A stretch of DNA of 5,380 nt from Leptospira vanthielii serovar Holland str. Waz Holland = ATCC 700522 (GTDB taxonomy: Bacteria > Spirochaetota > Leptospiria > Leptospirales > Leptospiraceae), in the NCBI RefSeq assembly GCF_000332455.1, contig NZ_AOGY02000001.1, positions 1 to 5,380 of the forward strand. Direction: 5' to 3'. The position numbers were made by a program, and so were the translations under genes. The stretch's first letter is position 1. Each line of letters opens with the position of its first letter. Shown here in pieces: positions 1-4,426 of this stretch. The notes under the pieces are model-generated. The model worked only from the letters and a program-made list of their open reading frames with translations. It had not been told where the DNA came from and did no database searches.

Positions 1-7
1 CAATTTC

Positions 8-172
8 AAATAACGAACTAGCTAACCAACGTAGGCTGGCCCTGAGCCTCTGGAGGAGGCGTTAGGGATTGGCACGAATACGTGGCGTAAGCAAGAGGAG
101 TGACAAAAGCCTATGTGCCGAAGGCCAAGCGAGGGCGAAGTCCCGAAGCGAAGTGGTTAGCGGTAGTTAATT
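8..172 (-). repeat. attC-like recombination site, copy A
   Basis: This is a folded element that in an integron would be the recombination site at the 3' end of a minus-strand cassette. The outer cores are TAAC (11-14) and GTTA (166-169). Inside them, GCTAACCA pairs with TGGTTAGC, then CGTAGGCT pairs with AGCCTATG with one G-T wobble. A hairpin of the type CCCT..GCCTC / GAGGC..AGGG follows. The second hairpin, which has a CTTGC stem and GTAA loop in copy C, is damaged here: the sequence around 77-94 reads TACGTGGCGTAAGC and only a short GC stem remains. It is otherwise almost identical to copy C, as expected because both belong to copies of one cassette. The left core region (TCAAATAAC) belongs to a cassette starting outside the window. 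Confidence 0.8.
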
Positions 173-224
173 GCAGTTGGTTTTATGTTGTATTTGCTAA
201 TAATACGAAGTGTTTGAAATCCCA

Positions 225-451
225 GTGCGCAAATTTTCATTCTTATTCTTTGTCTTCAAAGCGCGACAATCATTTTTGCATCATGCAAACCGTGACCAAA
301 AAATAATAGGAAATGTAGCGAAATAAATCTCTTAATTCTTATTCTTTTCTTTAAAACGCCTGAATCATTAACAAAGTAATAAAACCGATATAAAGATCTA
401 TTATCGAATTGAGCAAAGTTGGACCCTCACCTTTTAAGAAAAATTGCGCGC
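225..451. repeat. Subterminal inverted repeat of ORF-less cassette copy 1
   Basis: GTGCGCAAATTTTC at 225-238 is matched in inverse orientation by GAAAAATTGCGCGC at 438-451 (12 of 14 positions). The arms lie about 59 bp and 37 bp inside the two cassette ends. The unrelated-looking ORF-less cassette at 2832..3280 has a similar pair at the same distances, so this looks like shared architecture rather than chance. Confidence 0.55.
239..369. repeat. Imperfect internal direct repeat of about 36 bp
   Basis: Positions 239-274 and 335-369 both begin with ATTCTTATTCTTT and both end with AATCATT, with a similar TCTT(C/T)AAA(G/A)CGC core between. The starts are 96 bp apart. The same arrangement recurs at 2583-2713 in the second cassette copy. 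Between the repeats lies the short palindrome TTTGCA/TGCAAA (275-289). No function is evident. Confidence 0.45.
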
Positions 452-481
452 TGGATTTTTAGAATAGAATTAACCAATTGC

Positions 482-643
482 AATTAACGAACTAGACTTA
501 CCGAAGTTCCCCGACCCTGAGTCCCGACGGGACGTTAGGGACTGGCATGTAGCTTGCGTAAGCAAGGCGAATGCCAGAAGGGGAATTTGCCGCAGGCCGA
601 GCGAGGCCTTGTGCCGAAGCGTAGCGGTAAGGCGCTGTTATGC
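482..643 (-). repeat. attC-like recombination site, copy B
   Basis: Cores are AATTAAC (482-488) and GTTATGC (637-643). The plus strand folds as follows. CTTACCG (497-503) pairs with CGGTAAG (625-631). AAGTTCCCC (504-512) pairs with GGGGAATTT (580-588), with a G506-T586 wobble. Hairpin 1 spans 515-540 with the stem GTCCC/GGGAC. Hairpin 2 spans 543-576, with TGGCAT/ATGCCA and CTTGC-GTAA-GCAAG. A small hairpin, GGCC-GAGCGA-GGCC, spans 595-608. The unpaired spacers next to the cores correspond to the central spacer of known attC sites. The stop codon of the membrane-protein gene lies 5 bases before the core on the minus strand. The right core is locally doubled (GCGCTGTTATGCGCTGTTAG, 632-651). 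Confidence 0.82.
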
Positions 644-647
644 GCTG

Positions 648-1349
648 TTAGTTCTGATTCTTTAATTCATTTTGTACATTTTTGTCGATATTTTCATAAT
701 CATTTTTTTCTGAAGGCGAAAACGTGTCTTTGCTTTTCCCTGCAACAATCAGTCCCTTTTCATAATCTTTACTCGCTAGAAAAAAATATAACGAAAGAAA
801 TTGGTATATATTATAAAAATATGATACTAATTCTAGAACAGATAGGGAAAGAATAATAATTAAGTAGGACAGTGAAATTTTAGATAGGAAGTAAAAAAGG
901 TGAAATGAATTTAAATGACTTAGGTCAAATATTTGAAATATCAGTAATATAAAAGAATGAATCAAGTTCAAGATGAAAAAACCGATCGGAGTTATAAAGT
1001 ATAAAAGAAGAACTTTGATTAGGGGTTGTTTATAAGTATTTTCATCATCATTAAAGTGTTTGAATATCCCTTTAGTGTTTAATATGGAAGCAACAATTGT
1101 GAATGAAATCAGGAAGAAGCCAAGAACTGTGATCGAGAAAGTAAAGAGAATATTCTGTAGGTTTTTAAATAGATTTGCAAAGTCAAAAGGGAATTCAAAA
1201 GGAAAAAAAGTGATAAAGATTGTATTGGATAACGAATATAGTATAATAAAAAATTTGTTGTTTATTAGTGATAATGATTTTATCCAAACGATCCAGAAAT
1301 TTCTTTCTGAATAATACTTTTTGAATGTTTTATCTGATATTAATTCCAT
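648..1349 (-). CDS. Multi-pass membrane protein, second gene of two-gene cassette
   Basis: I do not recognise a named family. The 233-aa protein is strongly hydrophobic, with probable membrane segments near residues 33-50, 66-90, 111-140 and 150-178, possibly extending to 192. It has a short basic/aromatic N-terminus and a charged, hydrophilic C-terminal tail of about 40 residues (193-233). No catalytic motif or signal peptide stands out. The second segment (LGFFLISFTIVASIL) is of the Gly/Ala/Ser-containing kind seen in small channel-like or effector membrane proteins, but this is only an impression. The ATG lies 4 bases after the stop of the 320-aa gene, with no good ribosome site of its own, so translational coupling is likely. 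It ends 5 bases from attC copy B. A plausible role is the membrane effector of a two-component system whose sensor is the upstream gene; this is inferred from layout only. Confidence 0.8.
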   Translation of the reverse strand: MELISDKTFKKYYSERNFWIVWIKSLSLINNKFFIILYSLSNTIFITFFPFEFPFDFANLFKNLQNILFTFSITVLGFFLISFTIVASILNTKGIFKHFNDDENTYKQPLIKVLLLYFITPIGFFILNLIHSFILLIFQIFDLSHLNSFHLFYFLSKISLSYLIIILSLSVLELVSYFYNIYQFLSLYFFLASKDYEKGLIVAGKSKDTFSPSEKNDYENIDKNVQNELKNQN

Positions 1350-1353
1350 CTAT

Positions 1354-2316
1354 TTAATCAAAAGCTTTCTTTATCATTTCATCAGAATTCTTTTGCTCTA
1401 TTCTAGGTATTTCATTCAAATCTAAATCTTCTGAATATTTTGAATATATTTTTGCTGCATTATCAATGGTCTTAGCAGTCGGATCATAGTCTTCAATTGG
1501 CTGAACATATTTAATACCTTCATCCGATATAGTTTGATTGATTCCTGATTCTGTGATTCCGTCTACTGTAAAATTTGCTTCGTTTGATTCTGATATTTCT
1601 TTTATCAGAGTTATAGCACTTTCTGTATCTTTCGGTGATTCTACTTCGAAACCAATTTTTTCACTTTTGAGATATTTCAATATTTCTTTGTTATCACCTA
1701 CAAAACTTGACGCATTAAAGTCTCCATTTTGTAAAAATTGATTTATTTTGATTTTTTTTATTTTCTTAATTCCTTTAAATTGCTCTTCAATTTTTTTTCT
1801 CATCGGCATCGGAGTGAAATTTATGTATAAGTCTGGAAAATTCTCATATATTTTAATCTTTTCCTCTCTTTTTTTTCCTGTACTTAATGATTTGAAATAT
1901 TTCGCTTTTTCTCTATTGATGCCTCTCTTCAAAAAACTGACAAATGTATTTATTTGGGGATACCCTCTGTGTTCGCCCAGGTAAAGGAGGGTATGATTTT
2001 TTAGCAGATATATAAAAAGAGAGCTAGGTGCAGTCTGATAGCTTTCATCCTTTTCAACGAGAGTATTATTTATTAAAACCTGTTCAATTTCTAAAACTGT
2101 ATCTTTTACGAATTTCCCAATAATCGCAGGTTCATCTTTTGAAATATATTTTATATTTACATCTTTTAGTAAAAAATGAGGAAATCGACCGAGAGAATAA
2201 TCGGAAACAAAAATATTTTTAACAAATTCATCCCAGTAATCCAATAGATTTTGTTTAATTTTCTTATTTAAAAACACGCAGTTTAGATTTCCTATTAAAA
2301 GGTTTTTTTTGTTCAT
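1354..2316 (-). CDS. Uncharacterised 320-aa soluble protein, first gene of two-gene cassette
   Basis: No family can be named with confidence. The protein has no signal peptide or membrane segment and looks cytosolic. The parts most like conserved folds are FVKDTVLEIEQVL (residues 69-81), a segment around 96-126 (APSSLFIYLLKNHTLLYLGE, then YPQINTF) and the basic stretch 128-195. The last 100 residues are acidic and of lower complexity. The start is well supported: an AAGGAAC Shine-Dalgarno sequence lies on the minus strand just upstream of the ATG, and the ATG is about 35 bases from the cassette boundary. The TAA is followed after 4 bases by the membrane-protein ATG, so the two are one transcription unit. 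A large soluble protein followed by a four-segment membrane protein resembles the RexA/RexB arrangement of phage lambda and other sensor-effector abortive-infection pairs. There is no visible sequence relationship to RexA, so this analogy is weak. Confidence 0.85.
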   Translation of the reverse strand: MNKKNLLIGNLNCVFLNKKIKQNLLDYWDEFVKNIFVSDYSLGRFPHFLLKDVNIKYISKDEPAIIGKFVKDTVLEIEQVLINNTLVEKDESYQTAPSSLFIYLLKNHTLLYLGEHRGYPQINTFVSFLKRGINREKAKYFKSLSTGKKREEKIKIYENFPDLYINFTPMPMRKKIEEQFKGIKKIKKIKINQFLQNGDFNASSFVGDNKEILKYLKSEKIGFEVESPKDTESAITLIKEISESNEANFTVDGITESGINQTISDEGIKYVQPIEDYDPTAKTIDNAAKIYSKYSEDLDLNEIPRIEQKNSDEMIKKAFD

Positions 2317-2320
2317 AATG

Positions 2321-2327
2321 GTTCCTT
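2321..2327 (-). promoter_or_regulatory. Shine-Dalgarno site of the 320-aa gene
   Basis: The minus strand reads AAGGAAC, then CATT, then ATG at 2316. This is a good ribosome-binding site within a short AT-only leader. It supports the chosen start and is the strongest ribosome site seen in the window. Confidence 0.7.
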
Positions 2328-2352
2328 TTTTTTAATTTTTTTTACTAATAGC

Positions 2353-2516
2353 GCATAACGAACTAGCTAACCAACGTAGGCTGACCCTGAGCCTCCGTAC
2401 GGAGGCGTTAGGGATTGGCACGAGGCTTGCGTAAGCAAGAGGAGTGACAAAAGCCTATGTGCCGAAGGCCAAGCGAGGGCGAAGTCCCGAAGCGAAGTGG
2501 TTAGCGGTAGTTAATT
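2353..2516 (-). repeat. attC-like recombination site, copy C
   Basis: Cores are GCATAAC (2353-2359) and GTTAATT (2510-2516). It belongs to the same subtype as copy A, but with intact hairpins: GCCTCC-GTAC-GGAGGC in hairpin 1 and CTTGC-GTAA-GCAAG in hairpin 2, flanked by CAC/GTG. The stem GCTAACCA/TGGTTAGC is the same as in A. Comparison with A shows that A lost the second apical stem while the rest stayed nearly unchanged. The left core matches the inverse of the right core of copy B, tying 488..2358 together as one cassette. Confidence 0.82.
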
Positions 2517-2831
2517 GCAGTTGGTTTTATGTTGTATTTGCTAATAATACGAAGTGTTTGAAATCCCAGTGCGCAAATTTTCATTCTTATTCTTTGTCTT
2601 CAAAGCGCGACAATCATTTTTGCATCATGCAAACCGTGACCAAAAAATAATAGGAAATGTAGCGAAATAAATCTCTTAATTCTTATTCTTTTCTTTAAAA
2701 CGCCTGAATCATTAACAAAGTAATAAAACCGATATAAATATCTATTATTGAATTGAGCAAAGTTGGACTTTCACCTTTTAAGAAAAATTGCGCGCTGGTT
2801 TTTTTGAATAGAATTAACCAATTGCAATTAA
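2359..2831 (-). mobile_element. ORF-less gene cassette, copy 2 (element C plus body)
   Basis: This is the second copy of the 14..487 cassette. The identity starts at the TAAC core on the left (2356, against 11) and ends just past the TAAC core on the right (2832, against 488). Outside those points the flanks differ. The repeated unit is therefore exactly one attC plus one body, as expected if it was excised and reinserted by an integron integrase. The body holds no convincing gene. It has the same 27-codon minus-strand frame (2501..2584) as copy 1, an internal direct repeat (2583-2713) and terminal repeats GTTAATTGCAGTTGG / CCAATTGCAATTAAC. Confidence 0.78.
2569..2795. repeat. Subterminal inverted repeat of ORF-less cassette copy 2
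   Basis: The arms are GTGCGCAAATTTTC (2569-2582) and GAAAAATTGCGCGC (2782-2795), identical to the pair in copy 1. Substitutions between the two cassette copies fall between and outside the arms and leave both arms unchanged. Confidence 0.55.
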
Positions 2832-2988
2832 CGAAAAAGCTTACCGACGTTCCTCGTAGCTGAGCCTCAGTATGAGGCGTTAGCGTCGGCGCGATATTTG
2901 CGGAGGCAAAAATCGTGCCGGAGAGGAATGTGTCGCAGACCGAGCGAGGCCGTAAGTGCCGAAGCGCAGCGGTAAGCGGATGTTAATT
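2826..2988 (-). repeat. attC-like recombination site, copy D
   Basis: Cores are AATTAAC (2826-2832) and GTTAATT (2982-2988). It forms a second subtype with copy E. The inner stem is GCTTACCG/CGGTAAGC. The second stem is CGTTCCTC/GAGGAATG with the same G-T wobble as the other copies. Hairpin 1 is GCCTCA-GTA-TGAGGC closed by GCT/AGC instead of CCCT/AGGG, a paired change. Hairpin 2 is CGGCGCGA/TCGTGCCG around TTTGC-GGAG-GCAAA. The usual left spacer GAACTA is GAAAAA here. Confidence 0.8.
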
Positions 2989-3280
2989 GCAGTAGGTTTC
3001 TGCAGAAAAAGATATTAGTCGAAAGGGAAATCTCATCAAGCGCGAAAATTTTCGATCCGATTCTTTCTTCTCTTATAAATCTAGATTGGAACTAGTGAAT
3101 TAAAAACTCATCTTTCTTAGTTTAATGAGAAAATTACCTTCTTTAGCAAATCACAGTTTAATAAAAGATTATTTGGGTAGAGTTTCCACTACTAAAAGGC
3201 AGTTTTATATTAATTCCTCAACCCCTTCTAAAGAAAATTTTCGCGCGTTATTTTTGTATGATTTAACCTATTGCAATTAA
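2832..3280 (-). mobile_element. Second type of ORF-less gene cassette (element D plus body)
   Basis: The body (about 2990-3274) is AT-rich and contains no convincing gene on either strand; the longest minus-strand start I followed gives only 17 codons. Its terminal repeats are GTTAATTGCAGTAGG (2982-2996) and the inverse of GTTAATTGCAATAGG at the right end, again differing only at position 11. The first 60 or so minus-strand bases resemble the start of the other ORF-less cassette (GGTTAA, an A-rich run, CGCGCGAAAATTTTCTT, then a purine-rich AGAAGG). The two types may be distant relatives carrying the same non-coding function. Confidence 0.7.
3040..3246. repeat. Subterminal inverted repeat of the second ORF-less cassette type
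   Basis: GCGCGAAAATTTTC (3040-3053) and GAAAATTTTCGCGC (3233-3246) are a perfect 14-bp inverted pair. The arms lie 58 bp and 35 bp inside the cassette ends, nearly the same distances as in the other ORF-less cassette. Each arm also contains the self-palindrome GAAAATTTTC. Possible roles are a protein-binding pair or a long RNA stem. Confidence 0.6.
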
Positions 3281-3438
3281 CGAACTAGGGGAGACGACGT
3301 TCCTCGAAGCTGAGCCTCTGTAGGAGGCGTTAGCGTCGGCGCGAATCTTGCGGAGGCAAGAGACGTGACGGAGAGGAATGTGGCGTAGCCCGAACGAGGC
3401 CGTAAGTGCCGAAGTGAAGCGTTTCCCCGCTGTTATGC
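3275..3438 (-). repeat. attC-like recombination site, copy E
   Basis: Cores are AATTAAC (3275-3281) and GTTATGC (3432-3438). This copy is the best evidence for a selected fold. Its inner stem has a different sequence from the others, GGGGAGACG (3288-3296) with CGTTTCCCC (3420-3428), but pairs over 9 positions with one G-T wobble (G3293-T3423). The next stem, ACGTTCCTC/GAGGAATGT, has G3299-T3379. Hairpin 1 is GCCTC/GAGGC and hairpin 2 contains CTTGC-GGAG-GCAAG. The PIN toxin stop is 14 bases from the right core. Confidence 0.82.
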
Positions 3439-3451
3439 GTAGTTGCTGCTT

Positions 3452-3910
3452 TTAATTATTTGATTTGTTTATCTTTCGAATTTCGTTTAAGACAGATTCG
3501 GAAATCCAGATTCCCTTCCTCTGAAGTTCATCAATTTGTTTCTCTAAATCTTCTATTATACCTAAGGTTTTCGCTTTTGCTAAAATCCCGAGAGTTCCTG
3601 TTATTTTTAATCCAAGATTCTTTGCGATTTTTCTAGCCTTTAAGTCATCTAATATTACGAGAGAGTTTTTTAATTCTAGTGCCAGAGCAATAGTCGATGC
3701 TTCGCCACTATCTAAAATCTGTTCAAGAGATTTAACAGAAAATTCTTGTTTAGGATTTTTGACTTTTATAAAGTCAGGAATACTTTCGCCAAATTCAGTT
3801 TTAACTGTATCAGTAATGATTACTGAATTATATAAGCTTTTTAAAATGCCAAATTGTTGGATTTTCGAAAGAAGAATTAAGCAACTTGTGTTAGAGATAA
3901 CGTCAGGCAT
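3452..3910 (-). CDS. PIN-domain toxin, DUF3368 type
   Basis: This is the probable ribonuclease toxin of a type II toxin-antitoxin pair. PIN-domain toxins cleave RNA using a cluster of acidic residues that binds metal. The 152-aa length fits DUF3368 proteins. Visible family marks are the N-terminal strand with ISNTSCLILLSK (residues 5-16), E70 in the SGEASTIALALE segment, D88 and D89 in VILDD, R93, and TGTLGIL (104-110) followed by AKAKTLG. The first acidic position of many PIN domains is Asn7 here, as in a number of DUF3368 proteins, with D3 nearby, so catalysis is likely but not certain. The ATG overlaps the antitoxin stop (ATGCCTGA, 8 bases), which indicates translational coupling in the usual antitoxin-first order. 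The stop is 14 bases from attC copy E. Confidence 0.88.
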   Translation of the reverse strand: MPDVISNTSCLILLSKIQQFGILKSLYNSVIITDTVKTEFGESIPDFIKVKNPKQEFSVKSLEQILDSGEASTIALALELKNSLVILDDLKARKIAKNLGLKITGTLGILAKAKTLGIIEDLEKQIDELQRKGIWISESVLNEIRKINKSNN

Positions 3911-4133
3911 TCTCTAAATCAGTTTTAAGATCATCAGCAGAATATGCAAATAGAATAGAAGAGCCATAGTTTTTCATCACATCAATTAGAGAAGACTTCG
4001 ATAGGTTAACGATATCAGCCGCTTGTCCAATGGAAATTTTACCCGTCTCATATAATTTAACAGCCATAGCCATTTTGAAATCATATTCATTTAGGTCTAT
4101 TTGATCAGGGATTTGAAAACTAAGTGATTTCAT
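3903..4133 (-). CDS. UPF0175-like antitoxin
   Basis: This 76-aa protein would bind and neutralise the downstream PIN toxin and probably bind its own promoter. The family pattern is clear: a short beta start (MKSLSFQIPDQI), AVKLYETGKISIGQAADIVNLS (residues 24-45) as the helix-turn-helix-like core, and a C-terminal toxin-binding tail (DDLKTDLENA). I chose the ATG at 4133 because it begins the conserved part. An ATG at 4145 (adding MYPI) is an alternative. A TTG at 4181 would give 92 residues, but the extra N-terminus looks unlike the family. No strong Shine-Dalgarno sequence precedes either ATG. UPF0175 next to a DUF3368 toxin is a known pairing in cyanobacteria and other bacteria. Confidence 0.85.
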   Translation of the reverse strand: MKSLSFQIPDQIDLNEYDFKMAMAVKLYETGKISIGQAADIVNLSKSSLIDVMKNYGSSILFAYSADDLKTDLENA

Positions 4134-4208
4134 GATTGGATACATCTCAATTTTTGTTCTAGAAAAGCAAAAATCAAACAATTTTTCATTTAGTTGTGAC
4201 TGAATCTT

Positions 4209-4228
4209 CTGAAAATTTCAGTTTTTTT
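4209..4228 (+). other. Small AT-rich hairpin followed by a T-run
   Basis: CTGAA-AAT-TTCAG at 4209-4221 is followed by seven T residues (4222-4228) on the plus strand. It lies in the leader of the antitoxin gene. It could be a weak operator for toxin-antitoxin autoregulation or a weak plus-strand terminator. The stem is only 5 bp, so a terminator call would be unsafe. Confidence 0.3.
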
Positions 4229-4256
4229 GATCAAACTAATGTTTTGCAGCAATTAC

Positions 4257-4417
4257 GCATAACGAACTAGACTTACCGAAGTTGTCCGACCCTGAGTCCC
4301 GAAGGGACGTTAGGGACTGGCACGTAGTTTGCGGATGCAAACGAGTGACAGGAGGACAATTTGGCGTAGCCCGAGCGAGGGCTTGTCCCGAAGCGTAGCG
4401 GTAAGTCGCTGTTATTT
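4257..4417 (-). repeat. attC-like recombination site, copy F
   Basis: Cores are GCATAAC (4257-4263) and GTTATTT (4411-4417). It is of the same subtype as copy B and has the longest uninterrupted inner stem: GACTTACCG (4270-4278) with CGGTAAGTC (4399-4407). Then AAGTTGTCC pairs with GGACAATTT, with a G4281-T4360 wobble. Hairpin 1 has the stem GTCCC/GGGAC, hairpin 2 has TTTGC-GGAT-GCAAA, and a third small hairpin is GCCC-GAGCGA-GGGC. The right core (GTTATTTGCAGT) predicts that the cassette at the right edge ends with ACTGCAAATAAC or a form with AT in place of the first C-side pair, beyond the window. Confidence 0.82.
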
Positions 4418-4426
4418 GCAGTGTGA

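Larger units (their letters stand above)
14..487 (-). mobile_element. ORF-less gene cassette, copy 1 (element A plus 323-bp body)
   Basis: The unit runs on the minus strand from the R' core at element B (G of GTTAATTGC at 488) to the end of element A. Its AT-rich body (about 170-481) has no convincing gene. The best minus-strand reading frame is 27 codons (157..240, beginning MKICALGF and ending inside the attC) and lacks a clear Shine-Dalgarno sequence. The plus-strand frame 100..306 runs through the attC hairpins and is rejected. The body differs from the copy at 2510..2832 at about six positions, all in its right third (roughly 397-460), while the left 230 bp are identical. Its termini are GTTAATTGCAGTTGG (166-180) and its near-perfect inverse CCAATTGCAATTAAC (474-488). 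It may encode a small RNA, be a regulatory cassette or be a remnant; the sequence does not decide. Confidence 0.75.
488..2358 (-). mobile_element. Two-gene cassette (soluble plus membrane protein)
   Basis: This cassette runs from the R' core at element C (minus-strand GTTATGCGC) to the end of element B. Its ends are inverse copies: GTTATGCGCTGTTAGT from 637, and on the minus strand GTTATGCGCTATTAGT read from 2359. They differ only at position 11. Only about 35 bases separate the cassette start from the first ATG, and no -35/-10 pair is evident there. Expression probably depends on a promoter upstream (to the right) in the array. It is large for an integron cassette, which usually carries one gene. 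Confidence 0.75.
3281..4262 (-). mobile_element. Toxin-antitoxin gene cassette
   Basis: This cassette runs from the R' core at element F to the end of element E. It has the longest terminal inverted repeat in the window: GTTATGCGTAGTTGCTGC (3432-3449) against the inverse of 4246-4263, with 17 of 18 positions matching and the difference at position 11. Its leader of about 110-120 bases before the antitoxin start is longer than in the two-gene cassette, so it may hold its own promoter, as is usual for toxin-antitoxin cassettes. I could not identify a convincing -35/-10 pair. Confidence 0.78.

Noticed and set aside
8..172. tRNA or other cloverleaf RNA gene, or a riboswitch
   Set aside because: The branched fold suggested it, but there is no tRNA consensus (no TTCGA loop, no CCA-type acceptor). 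The elements sit after stop codons at every cassette junction, which fits attC sites better.
157..240. 27-codon minus-strand frame MKICALGF..., also at 2501..2584
   Set aside because: It is open and identical in both copies, but lacks a clear Shine-Dalgarno sequence, ends inside the attC, and the copies are too similar for conservation to be informative. It is noted only within the cassette entry.
100..306. Plus-strand 68-codon frame, repeated identically at 2444..2650
   Set aside because: It begins inside the attC hairpins and runs into the cassette body. The identical second copy is explained by cassette duplication, and the product has no sensible protein character or ribosome site.
395..440. 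Possible minus-strand promoter (TTGCTC, 17-base gap, TTATAT) in the ORF-less cassette
   Set aside because: The -10 match is only 3 of 6, and in AT-rich sequence such matches are common.
554..856. Plus-strand 100-codon frame
   Set aside because: It starts inside attC copy B and runs antisense through the end of the membrane-protein gene.
1060..1314. Plus-strand 84-codon frame
   Set aside because: It lies wholly antisense to the membrane-protein gene. Its composition is a shadow of that gene's AT-rich codons.
1538..1984. Two plus-strand frames (1538..1741 and 1748..1984)
   Set aside because: Both are antisense to the 320-aa gene, which has a good ribosome site and cassette context.
14..3280. 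Insertion sequences or MITEs
   Set aside because: There is no transposase and there are no target-site duplications. The terminal inverted repeats are specific to each cassette, unlike those of a transposon family.
8..4417. CRISPR array
   Set aside because: The repeats are 161-165 bp with intervals from about 290 to 1,700 bp, and the intervals contain genes.
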